Assembly: GCA_023078555.1 (NCBI GenBank)
Contig: CM041196.1
Location: 8,257,985-8,321,984, forward strand
Origin: Ulva prolifera
Taxonomy: Eukaryota > Chlorophyta > Ulvophyceae > Ulvales > Ulvaceae
DNA length: 64,000 nt
Reading direction: 5' to 3'
In this document: positions 10,899-22,800 of the stretch, in pieces
How positions within the stretch are numbered: position 1 is the first letter of the stretch
Layout of the letters: each line of letters opens with the position of its first letter
The notes under the pieces: model-generated
Told to the model about the DNA's origin: nothing
The model's database searches: none
The model's input: the letters and a program-made list of their open reading frames with translations, nothing else
Program-made: the position numbers and the translations under genes

Positions 10899-13353
10899 AT
10901 GCTGTCTCATCGCATCACGCGCACTGCGCCATGCACGCCAGGTGCGGCCTTGCTCCTGCAGCCATCCGAAATTCTACATTCAGCAGGACGGTGGGCGCCC
11001 CGGAGTGCGCTGCTGGCGCCGTGGTTTGAACTGTGGTGGTTTCTGGCTTGCAGGCTGGGGACGCGCGCCTCACGCTGCGGGGCCACGCAGGCGCGCACTC
11101 GCCTGCCGCTGCAAAGTAGGCTTCGAAGATGAGTTCTTCGGCATGGAGTCCGCGCCGCTGCTGGTGCCGGAAGGCGGTGACACCTGGAAGGAGATTCCCG
11201 GCGCGGTCCTAGCTCCGAAAGGCTTCAAGGGCAACGGCATGTACTCGGCCATGCGTGCCGGCACAAAGGCGGACCTAGCGCTGATAGTGTGTGAAGAGGG
11301 CGCAGTAGCGGCCGGCGCCTTCACGCAGAACGTGATGTGTGCCGCACCGGTGACCGTCTGCAAGCAGGTCCTGGCAGAGAACAGCTCCAGCGTCAAAGCC
11401 GTGCGCCTCAACGCCCCCATGCCATGCCCATGCTCACCTTCGGTATTCCTCTCTATGACGTGCTGTCCGAGCCCTCTGACGGGGTTTGAAGGCATGCCGT
11501 CTGGAGGTGGCTGGCGGGATGTGCAAGGCTCAAACCAGCATGCAGGTGCTCACGAACGCAGGTCAAGCCAACGCGGCCACGGGCGACCTGGGCATGGCCG
11601 ACGCGGTGGCGTCGCAGCAGCAGCTCGCAGCGGAGCTCGGCTGCGCCGCCGGCGACGTGCTCATCATGTCCACAGGCGTCATCGGCCGCCGCATCAAGCT
11701 CGACGCCCTGCAGGCCGCGCTGCCCACCCTGGCCGGCAACCTCGGAACCGACGCGGAGTGCGCGCAGCGTGCTGCAGTCGCCATCACCACCACCGGTGCG
11801 GGCCCTCTTTCCCTCCTCCGAGCCCTCCGTGGCCCCCCCGCACATGCATGTGCGCCACGGCATCGCCACAGCACACCCTCGGCCCTCATCAGCACAATCT
11901 GCCGCCATCAATTCTCGAGATGTTTCTGGTGACGGCGCCCTTGCGCCGCAGCCGCCTCTGCAATATTTGTGCCGTCTCCTGCTCGTGTTCCAGACGGTCA
12001 TCCCAGCATGGGCGCGCAGACGGATACATCAGCTGACGAGCGGCCCAGGCGTGCTGTGGAATCTCGTGCTGTGGAATCTGGAGGGCGGTGCTGTGCAGAT
12101 CTGGTGTCAAAGAGCTGCGCGGTCGAGGTCGACCTCGGGGACGCGACGGTGCGGCTCGGGGGCATGGCGAAGGGCAGCGGCATGATCCACCCCAACATGG
12201 CGACGATGCTCGGCCTGCTGACGTGCGACGCGGCGGTCGCGCCGGCCGTGTGGAGCGCGATGCTGAAGCGCGCGGTCGTCCGCTCCTTCAACGCCGTGCG
12301 CGCCTAACCGCCTGCCTGCTTGCTGTGCTGCTGAGTTCGTCGCACGCCGCGCTGTGCTGCGGACACCGCCGACACTGACGCTGTGTGCGTCCCGGAGGGG
12401 GGTCAGTGCAGCTGCACGGTCGGAGTCGGCACGGTGATACCTGATCTGTCCGTTGACCACATGTGCGGCGATTCCCCGGCATCCAGTCGGAACGCGAGCG
12501 CACAAGCTGTGCTGTACCAAAGCGGTCCCAGCGGTGAATCGCCGGCAGCGTGGCCACACGTGGCTGCACTGTCCACCCTGGCCGTGGTGTGCAGATTACG
12601 GTGGACGGCGACACGTCGACGAACGACACGGTGCTCGCGCTCGCGAGCGGCGCCGCCGGCAACGCCGAGATCTCGGACGGCGGCAGCGAGGCGGCGCAGC
12701 GGCTCGAGGCCGCGATGACGGCCGTGCTGCAGGGCCTGGCCAAGGCGATCGCGTGGGACGGCGAGGGCGCAACGTGCCTGCTCGAGGTGACGTGCGTCGG
12801 CGCCGCGAGCGCGGACGACGCGCTGACGGTCGCCAAGTCGGTCGCCGCCTCGTCGCTCACGAAGGCCGCGATCTTCGGCCACGACCCCAACTGGGGCCGC
12901 ATCGCGTGCGCCGCAGGGTACTCCGGTGCGCTGCTGAGGTCGGACGATCGGCCGTGTGTACGGCGGGTGCAGCATAACAGTCTACAGCAGCTCGCAGCAA
13001 AGCATACAACCAGGCGCATTGGCACTGCAAAGCCTCGATCGGGAGATTCACCCAACATGCATGCACACTGGAGCAGCACACCACAGACACCGAGGGCGCG
13101 GGTGGCGTGTGCAGGGGCGGACTTCAGCCAGGACGACCTCGGGGTGAAGCTCGGGCCGTTTGCGCTGATGGAGAAGGGCCAGCCGCTCGACTTTGACGCA
13201 GCGGCGGCATCAGGGTACCTCGCGGAGGTGACCGGGCGGCACGGCACCGTGGAGGTCGAGGTCCGCATCGGCGGCGGCGAGGCCTCCGGACAGGCGTGGG
13301 GGTGTGACCTGTCGTACGACTACGTGCGCATCAACGCGGAGTACACGACGTGA
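10899..13353 (+). CDS. ArgJ: Glutamate N-acetyltransferase / N-acetylglutamate synthase
   Basis: Exons 10899-10941, 11054-11400, 11546-11795, 12099-12295, 12595-12925 and 13115-13353 join in phase to 468 residues. The enzyme moves acetyl between N-acetylornithine and glutamate and can make N-acetylglutamate, in the cyclic route to arginine. Motifs are [55 protein letters not shown] and [19 protein letters not shown]. The Thr of MATML is where the precursor cleaves itself into alpha and beta chains and is then the nucleophile. The first exon plus the start of exon 2 supply a ~35-residue Arg/Ser/Ala-rich transit peptide ([15 protein letters not shown]...), so a plastid location is likely. Donors are GTGCGG or GTGCGC throughout. 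A TGTAA lies about 200 bp past the stop. Confidence 0.93.
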
Positions 13354-13829
13354 CACGCCTGGGGATGATGCACGCATGAGTCGGAGCGGGGTGCCGCGTT
13401 GTGGGCACTCCGCCGCTGCCGGTGGCGCAAGCGTCTGGGCGGAAGGAGTGCGGATTCTGTCTCCGGTGCACGCATAGTCGTGGCTTGAGGGGAATCGCAG
13501 ATGAGACCGGGTGTTTGGCATGGGTGACCGGTAGTCGTGGTGTGGAGTCGACGTGTAACAGATCACATGACAGAGCGACTGCTGTGGCGGAGGTGCCTCT
13601 GCCACCTGTGCAATGCATGGGTGCTGACAGGTGGCGCGGTCGTGAATGTGCGTGGGTGCTGACAGGTGGCGCAGTCGTGAATGTACGTGGGTACATTATT
13701 TGAGATACCTGTGCGTCCCGGGCCCGGGGCGCGCCGCAACAAGGAAAGTAAGTAACAGATACCACGGCACTGCCTACACAACGTCTACCATCTACCGATG
13801 GCCGCCCACGCGGCATCATGCGCCTACGG
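13354..13829. other. Convergent intergenic region, ArgJ/RME-8
   Basis: These 3' regions of two converging genes contain short direct repeats of GGTGCTGACAGGTGGCG type around 13619-13672 and a TGTAA near 13554. No gene was seen. Confidence 0.5.
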
Positions 13830-16800
13830 CTAAGCGAGGGGGTCAAAGTCAGCATCATCGGCCGCTGCCGCCGCGGCCTGGCTCGCCTGCTGCCCCAGGG
13901 ACGAGCGGCTGTTGGCCAGCGGCAGCGAGCCGCCCGGCAACGCAAACGGATCCTGCGGCTGCGACTTCATCGGTGAGAGCGTCATCGGGCTCGCGCCACC
14001 GGACAGAGGGTCTGTAGCCGCGTTGGTGCTCCGCGCCGCCTGCGCGGTGAGCACGGATGCAAGGGAGTTGGGACGCGCGACCGGCGCCGGCGCCGCCACG
14101 GCCGCCGCGATGTCCGCAAACGGATCAAACTCGGCCGCCGGCGGCGGCGGAGGGGCGGGCGCGGGCTGCCGCGCCGCCATCGGCGAGGAGGCCATGGCCG
14201 GGCCGGGATGCATCGACGCAAACGGGTCGAGGCCGCCGAACGGCGAGCCCGGCTGGGAGCGCCCCGCATGCATGGGGGAGTTGGAGGCGCTGCGGGGGTT
14301 GCTGTACGGGACCTTCGTCGCCGGGGGAGGCGGGACGGGCGCGTTCTTGCGGGACGCGGCCTCCGCGGCGGCCGCAGCGGCGGCCGATTCGGCGTTGATG
14401 CGTGCCGCGGTGGACACGGCGCCGTTGGCGGCGCTCTCGGCGGCACGACCGTGCGCGCGTGCCGCGTCCTGCTGTGCGGCTGCGGAGCTCATGATGAGGA
14501 GCGTCGTCTGCGACGGCGGCGGCGGCAGTGCAAAGACGGTGGCAGAGGTGGGGCCGCGCAGCAGGTTCGCGACCGGCGTGGCGCGGGCGGCGCCGTTCGC
14601 CGACGTGTTGATGACGCCGGAGTGCCGCTGGTGCTTCTGCCACACCCCCTGGTGCTCCGCCAGCACCTCCCCAACCTGCACGCCGTCCGGCTGTTTTACG
14701 CTGCGCCGCACAATGCATGTGCCTCATGCATTGGACACAGGTGCAAAAAGTCCAGCACAACACAATGGTCCACACGCCATGCACGTGACAAGAGCACGAG
14801 AGGCACCAAGGCACTGGAGCAGCGCCTTTCGCAACAGGAGGAAAAACGCACGGGTTCGCCATAGGCGTCGGACTTGGCGAGCTTGTGGAGGATCTCGACG
14901 ACGAGGTTGCGGACGTAGTCGCTGTCGGCCTTGGCGGCGGCATCCGAGTCGACGCCTGCACGCGCGACGTACCCCGGGGGCACGAGGTCGCCCGGCAGGT
15001 CATCCACACCCGGCTCCAGCAGCCCGAGCAGCTGCGCGACGAAGCCGTGCGTCACCGCCTGGCTCATGATCTCGTCGCGGTCAGGGTTCGTGTCGTGCAG
15101 GGTGCACCGCACGACGTCGAGCGCGAAGATCGCGGACGCGAGGTTCCACGGCACGCATGAGCGCATCGCGGGCACGAGCGCCGGCGCCGGCGCCGCGAGG
15201 CGCTGCGCCGACACCGGGGCGAGGGACAGCTGCAGCAGGATGCGCAGCAGGCTGCCGCCGACGGCCTGGAGCTCCGGCGTCGCGCCGAGCTGCGGCGCGC
15301 GCGCCACGAGCCACTCCGCGTACCCCTGCTGTGCTGCGTGCTGCGGCAGGCCGGAGTACCGGCCGAGCGCGAGCTCCGCGGCGCGGCCGAGCATGAGGAT
15401 GATGTCCTGCGTGCTCGCGACGCCCTCGGCCGTCGGCGTGGCCGGGCCGCCGCGCGCGGCCGCCGCGAGCTCCGCGTCCGTGCACGCATGCAGCTCGAGC
15501 ATCACGCCGTCGAGGAAGGCGCGGGGGTCGCTCAGCTCCGCGCCGCTCGACGCCTTGCTCGTGTCGAGGAAGCGGCGCAGGTAGACCCCGCCGACGAAGA
15601 GGTCGTACTCGAGCTCCGGGTGCACGATGTGGTGTTCCGGGGTGAGCGCCCACGGCGTGCCCGAGACCATCGCGCCGCGCACCGCCGCCGCGAGGTCGCC
15701 GAGCCGCTCTGACGTGCGCTCATGCATCTCGTCCGTCCACACGAGCTCCGGCGTGTCGACCCCGGCGTCCACGGAGTCCGTGATGACGGCGCGCGCGCCC
15801 TCCGGCGAGGCGCGCAGCCGCGCGAGCATCGCGGCCGGCACCAGCCGCAGCACCTCCTGCTCGAGCCGCGCCTGGTGCGCGCTCTGGTGGCCGAGGAGGC
15901 CGGCGAGCGCGTCGACCGTCAGCGCGCGCACGCCGGTGTCCTCCGCGACCTCGTCCACCGACATGCCCGGCGGCGCGCGCGAGAAGATGATGTCGAGGAG
16001 CAGCACGTAGCCGCCGTCGTCGAGCGCGACGCGCGCAAACTCCGTCGAGTCGGACAGCGCGGCCATCACTCGCAGCGCGGTGCGCTGCGCGGTGCGGGAG
16101 CATGGCGAGTGCAGCGTGCAGAAGAGCACGTGCACCGTCGCGGAGCACACCGACGCCGCCGTCGGCGTGCCGGACAGCCCGGCGAGCTCCGCCTTGACGT
16201 CCGGCACGCGCGTGCCCTCCTCCAGCATCCCCAGGCTCGCCTCCGCGCCGCGGCGCGTCAGCCCCGCCACCTCCTCGCCGCGCTGCGTGCCCCCCCCCGC
16301 GACCGTCTCGTGGTCGACGCAGGGTTTCATCGCCCAGCAGATGAGCGGCGCGAGCGCGCGCGGGGTCGCGAGCGAGCCCCGCAGCTCGGCGGAGTACGTC
16401 GCCGACGTCAGCAGCGCGTGCGCGGCCTGGAACGCGATGTCCAGGTGGCGCCGCACGCGCGGCAGCTCGGCCGAGTCGTCGCCGGTGAGCACGGGGCCGT
16501 CGTCCTCGTACGCGCAGGCGGCGCTCGGCCGCAGCGCGGCCGGCAGCGCGGCCGGCTCGGCGCACACCGCAAAGTGCAGGTGCTTCTCGAGCCCCAGGAA
16601 CAGCGGCAGCGCCTTGCTCTGCAGCTCGCTGAACGTCGGGTCCTGCACGGCAGGCTGCACTCAGTCCGCCGTCCGCCGCCATGCATGCGCTCTGCGTCAA
16701 CCGGGCGCTCCAACATCTTTGATGTCCCGTATCTGACACATGTGAGGCCGCGAGGTATTCGGTCGTGGAGCGGACGACAGGGTCGGCGGGGTGGAGTCGG

Positions 16801-19800
16801 CTGCAGCGGGCGTGCGTGCATGCGGGGGCGCACCTCGACGAACAGGCGCACGTACACCTCCTCCACCACGAGCTCGTGCTCGACCTCGGTGTAGCGGAAG
16901 GCGGCCAAGTCTGCGAGGGCTTCCGCCGACACGGGCTGCGCCTCGCGGTGCGCGGTGAGCACGCCGCGCAGCTGCGTGCGCATCGCCGGCGTCCACACGA
17001 CGAGCGGCGAGCTGCGCTCCGCGGTGATGACCGACAGCAGCTCCACGTGGTCCGCGGCGTCCGCGAGGCGCCGGTACAGGTACGGCGTGAGGAGCGCACG
17101 CACGGCGCCTTGCACCTGTAGCCACCGCCCCGACGTCACACCCCGCACACGCGCGCTGTCCGGGAAACCCAAAACAACCACCGTCAACGAAATCGGATTG
17201 GTCCGGGGCAAAGATGCCGCGGGCGGGTTGCGGCTTGAGAGGTTGGAATGGCACCCGATCGGAAGCAGGGTCTCTGTGTATGTGGCTAGCAGTGCAAAAA
17301 TGCACACGCGCATGCATGGCAGGCATGGGTCGTGTGGGCCAGGGCGTACAGGACGCTCCTGGGCATCGGGGAGGACATCGCCGCTGAGGCCGGCGAGGGC
17401 CTGCAGCGCGGCGGCGGCCTTGGTCGCGAGCGTGTTGTCCGCCGCCGGCGCCGCGACCGTCTCCTGCGCGGCCTTGCGCTTCGCCGACACCTGCTGCGCC
17501 TCGGCGCCGCCGCCGCGCAGCTCCAGGATGTCCACGTCGTCCTCCACCGCCTCCGTGACGTTGAACCTGCACCGCCCCGGGTGGTAACTCTCTCCCGTTT
17601 TCGTATTCGCACTGCTGCCGGCGCTGCACTGACCTGGGTATGCTGGCCACATGCTGCACACGTCTCGGCGCCAAATCACCAGGGGTGCCAAATGGGGACG
17701 TAGTTCACACACGGGAACGCTTGTGCATTGAGGTGTGCGTGAGGCCGAGGTATCGTGAGGGGCGGAGCACCCGCGGCCGGTGTGTCACGCCAGATCTGCA
17801 GAGGTCGACGCAACTGTCACGTTGCACCGCTCTGACGCCTCACGAGCATCGGGCCGACATTTAGCGTGCAACGTACACCCTGAAGCCGGAGCACTCTGGA
17901 ATGCACATCTGCAACTCTCTCTGCAGGCCAGCGTGCAGGGGGCGCACAGCAGCATGCGGGTGAAGAGCGTCGACAGCACCGCCATCCCGAGCAGCTCCTG
18001 CCGCAGCGGCTCCGACGCGACGGCGGCCGCGATCGTCGCGACCGCCGCCGCCGCCGCGTTGGTCGCGCGCGGCAGCTCGGCCGTCCACAGCAGGTTCCGC
18101 AGGAACGCCGCGCGGTCGCCGCCCGGCAGCTCCTCCACGACCGACCGCGCGTCCCCGGACTGCAGCACGAGCGCCAGCGCGCGCAGCGTGAGCGTCGCGA
18201 GCACGACGTGGTCCGCGCTCGCCGGCGCGTCCGCCGGCACGGCGTCCCGGCACTGCTGCAGCAGCGCCGCGAGCACCGGCACGGCGCCCTTGTCGCCGAG
18301 GAAGGGCGCGTTGTCCGGGCACGCGTTGAGCGTGAGCCATGTCAGCTCGAGGCAGAGCTGCACGTGCTCGTGCTCGAGCCCCTCCGCCATCGTCGCGTGC
18401 AGCAGCGCGAGCAGCGTGTCGTACGCCGGGTACGTGAACTCCCCGAGCACGTCGGGCTCGCGGCGGTGCAGCAGGCACTGTGCGCGCAGGAGGAGCGAGA
18501 TGCGTGCGGGCCGGGGGCCGCCGCCGACCTCGGCCTCGCCCTGGGCCATCGCCATCAGCGCCTGGTACGCGCGCTGCATCTTCAGGAACGGTTCCGGGCC
18601 GTCAGGGTTCTTGTCAGGGTGCAGCCGCAGGGCCTGCCGCCGGTACGCCTTCTTCAGGATGTCCATCATCGCCTCCGGCGAGGCGCCCTCGACGTCGGCG
18701 GGCGCGATGGCCATAAGGTCGAGCGCGTCGGCCTGCGAAAAGTCGGCGGCCTCGCGTGCCATCTCCTTGCGCCACTCCGCCACGATCTCCTGCATGCGTC
18801 CGGCGCCGCTGTATCCCGCCCCGCCCACGACTGCAGTGTGACTCATACACAGCGCCACGCATCATGATGGGGCTCAGTGTGCTATCCCTGCAGTGCATCT
18901 ACGCAGCGGCACGAGCGCCGCCGCAGGCATGGCGCGTTCGACCTCGGCGCGCGCGCAGAGTGCCGCAGACACGGTCGCAGCCGCCGGCGACAAACGGGGC
19001 GTTCCCCCCGCGAAGCAACACGCACGCATGCAGCTGGGGCGCGGCGCACGTTACGGAAGCGGACGGGGTCGACGAGCGGGTGGCGCTCGTGCTCTGGCGT
19101 GCACAGCTTGCGCAGGTAGTAGCGGAAGCACCAGAGCTCGCCCTTGAGGGCGGAGTAGGCCATCGGGGGCATCGGCTGGTAGTCGTAGCGCGAGAGGACG
19201 TGGTCGCGCAGGCGCAGCGGCAGCGCGCCGAGGTGGGTGTGCACGGCCGGGAGCAGCTCCTCCTCGCGCATCGCCTGCGACCACAGCACCTCCGGGTCGT
19301 CGACCTGCCTGCACACACCGCGCGGGTTGCGGTGCAGGGGCCGTGGGGGGGGGGGGGGGGGGGGGGCTGCCAGTGAGTGCAGGGGCCGGGGGCGGAAGAG
19401 GCAATGCCGCAGGCACATGCTGGAGCAGGGAGCGCGCGCTTCCTGCAGAGCACACGAGGGGCCGGGGTGTTCTGCCCTCAGGCAAGCTGTGTATTTGGTG
19501 CCTGAATTTCGTTAGACTTGTGTTGAGATGCTGCGCAGTCTGCTGTGGTGTTCTTGAATGCAATCAAAGTATTTGTTTCACACGAGAGGCGCTGCAACGG
19601 CTGTATGTGTTGCCACGCATGCTTGCGGCATCGTGCCACAGGCATGTCAACGGCCACAGCACACAGCACGCTGCAGAACTGCGGCCGCCGGTAATGCACT
19701 GGCGGCCACCACCGCTAGAGGCTGCAGGACCCCCCCCCATGGCTAGAGGGGCAAGAGGGGCGCGCACCGCGTCATCTGCTCCGCGAAGGCCTTGGGCCCG

Positions 19801-22800
19801 TGCGTCTCGAGCTGGTAGAGGAGGCTCTCCGGGAGGAGGTTGCCGAGGATGCTGCGCTCGCCGACGGGCAGCGAGGCGCGCAGCGCGGGGTCCTGCACGC
19901 CCTGGAAGACCTGCTCCGCGTGCGTCGCGTGCAGCAGCTGGCCGACGGGCAGGAGGTCGCGGCCGATGTAGGCGACGGCGAAGAAGAAGGCCCCCGTGGT
20001 GTACAGCCGGTGCATCACCTGCACGCCACCGCCGCCACTGTCCGCGGCTGCTCCACACAGGTGCTACGCTGTGGGGCGTCCGGGGCGCAATGGCCGCCAA
20101 TGCGCCGGCCGCGGGTGGCCAACCGACGGCACACCCGGCGGAAGGGTGGATATCGGGTCGGTCAGGTGTGAGCGCAGGTTGGGGTGGCGGAGGTGTGCAC
20201 CGGTGGTGCGCGGCGAGCCGCCCGGGGGCGCGCTGCATGCATGCATGGGCCGCGGCGCACCTGCGAGTGGCTGGCGGCGACGTGCAGCGTCACGGCCGAG
20301 GCGTCCCGCACGAGCATCGGGTCCTGCGTCAGCAGCAGCTGCACGACGTGCGGCAGGCACGCGGGGCTCGAGAGGTGCCGGATGACGTTCGGCAGCGGCA
20401 CGACGGGGCTCTCGGTCGCGTCCTCCGCGACCGGGGCCTGCGCGATGAGGGCGAGGATGCCGGACATGCACGCGTGCGCGAGCTGCTTCCAGCGCGCGCC
20501 GGCGGCGCCCTTCGCGAGCAGCCAGCGCAGCTGCCGCACGGAGGTGAGGACCTTCGGGGTGGCCATGCCGGGCGCCCAGACGTGTGCGGAGCGGGGGAGG
20601 CTGCCGTCGCGGACCTTGGCGAGGAGCGCGCGGCAGGCGACCGGCCCGATGCATGCGGGCGTGCCCGCGCCAGGTGCCTCATCTGCAGCGGCGCCCCACC
20701 GTCAGCACTCGCACGATGGGGCCACCGTTCACGTGACTCGGCGTGCCCCAGGCCAGCCACGCCACAGAAACCCGCGAGCGGTATCAACCCAGCGCGACAT
20801 TCACCGCCCTGGACCCCCTGTGAACACACACCTGCATGCGGGATCGTGGGCTGCGCACCAGGATCGGCGCCCTCGGCTGGCGGGGGCACCTCGCCGGGGT
20901 AGTACCACCAGCTCGCGACCGCGTCGGCGTCGCTCTGCGCGTGGTCCATGAGCAGCGCCGGCCCGCCCTTGCCGACCGGCCCGACGTCCGTCTGCAGGTG
21001 CGCCATCGCCGCGAGCTCCACGAGCAGCTGCACGCCGCCGGCGGCCATGATCTCGCCGCCGTTGGCGCGCGCGGCCGCGGCCGCCTTCTCGGCCGCGCCG
21101 CCGCGCGCCGCGGCGGCCGCCTCCGGCGACACCAGCGCCACGACGAGCGCGACCATGCGCTCGCGCAGCGCGGCCGACTCGGCGCCGTCGAGGATGGACA
21201 GGAGGTACGGGACGCCCTTGCACGGGCCGACGTGGTGCGCGTGCACGCTGTACACGGCCGCCATGGCGCGCAGGCACATCTCGATCTCGTACTGCGCCTC
21301 CGCGCCCTCCTTCGTCGCCGGCCCCTGCACACCGCCGGGTGGACTGCGCCCCGAGCCTCACGCTGTGTGACGCGCCGCCTACGACGCAGCGCGGCAACGC
21401 ACAGCCTCGATGTGGTAAGCCACGGATCGAATGGCACGCGAGGTGGTCACGCAGCACAGCAGGCATGGCACACCGCTCACACAGTCCACGCCGATGCGTG
21501 TGTGGATGGTGGCGGGGGCGCACGTCGAGTGTGCTCGGCTGCACGCCGGCGAGCGCAAAGACGAGGTGCAGGTAGAGCTTGTCGAAGAACTGGCGCGGCT
21601 CCTGCAGACTCTCGACGGCGCGGGGGTCGTTCGTGTTGTCGAGGAGGTAGTTGACGTACACGTCGCCGACCTTGAGCACCTTGCTCGGGGGCGTGAACTC
21701 GACGTGGAACTCCGAGTGGTTCCACACCGGCGACTTGCCGGCGCGCCGCGACTCCGCCAGCGCCTTGCTTTCGCCCTCCAGCGCCCTGCACACACCGCGC
21801 CGCACGTGGGGTGATGATCGGCACGGCACCGCACACTCATGCGGCAGGCGGTGTTGCGAGCACGGCTACGGCGAACAGGTCGCTGGCGCATCATCCACAC
21901 CGGCCGCGCCTCTGAGGAGTCAGCGCCGGCGCGGCCGTGGGACAGCAGGCTAGCGCAGAAGCAGCGGCACAATGCGGGGGGCGGGAGCGCACATGCGCAG
22001 CTGGTAGCGCGTCGCCTCGTCCCAGATGAGGCCGGCGAGGTGGTGGTTCTCCGAGCTGGCGACACGCCAGAAGAGCGGCCAGTTGGGGCCCCCGGGCGGC
22101 GCGCCGGCGGCCGCGTCCTCCTCCGTGACGGGCTTGCGCAGCAGTGACAGCAGCATGGAGGGGAAGAGGCGCTGCATGAGCGACTGCGTGGGGGGGTGCT
22201 GGTCCACGAGGCGCTGCACAAACTCCCGCGACGCCGTGACCTTGTTCGTCCGCGCCGCTGCACATGCACGCCCGCGTCGCTGCTGCTGAGTGCGTCCGGG
22301 CGGATGTGTGCGTCCGGGCGGCTGTGCCAGAAGGACTCACATCACCGCCCGATGCGTGACTGCCACGGCGCAGCCGTAGTGGCCGGGCCGAGTCGGGCAG
22401 TGAACAAGGTGTTGTTGACAGCATGAACTGGTCGAGACCGTGGCGCCGTACTCTCGGAGCGTGCTGTGATTGTGCTGTGGCAGGGACGTGGGCTTGACCT
22501 GGACCGGACGGGTCGCCGACCCGTCATCTTGCAGATCTCGTGTGAAAGCGTTGTCTCGATCGAGTCGGCGCTGCGACGCATCGATTTGCAAAAAAATTTT
22601 GTGCTCAACGTGCGCTCCAAGTGCTGCAAGAAAACAAACAAGCAATCGCTGGCCGGGGAGACGCGGCTCCAGCGGGGCGCACCGTTGGCGGAGGTGGAGA
22701 GCGTCTTGGCGGTGGCCGGCTGCAGGGCGATGAGGAGGTGCTTCACGATGATGCCCTCGTCGAGCGCGGCGCTGCGTAGCGGCGTCGCCGCGTCCGCCGA

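Noticed and set aside
14900..16640. Long plus-strand open frames opposite RME-8 exons (for example 15722-16894)
   Set aside because: They are antisense shadows of GC-rich codons: Arg/Ala-only composition, while the minus frame matches RME-8.
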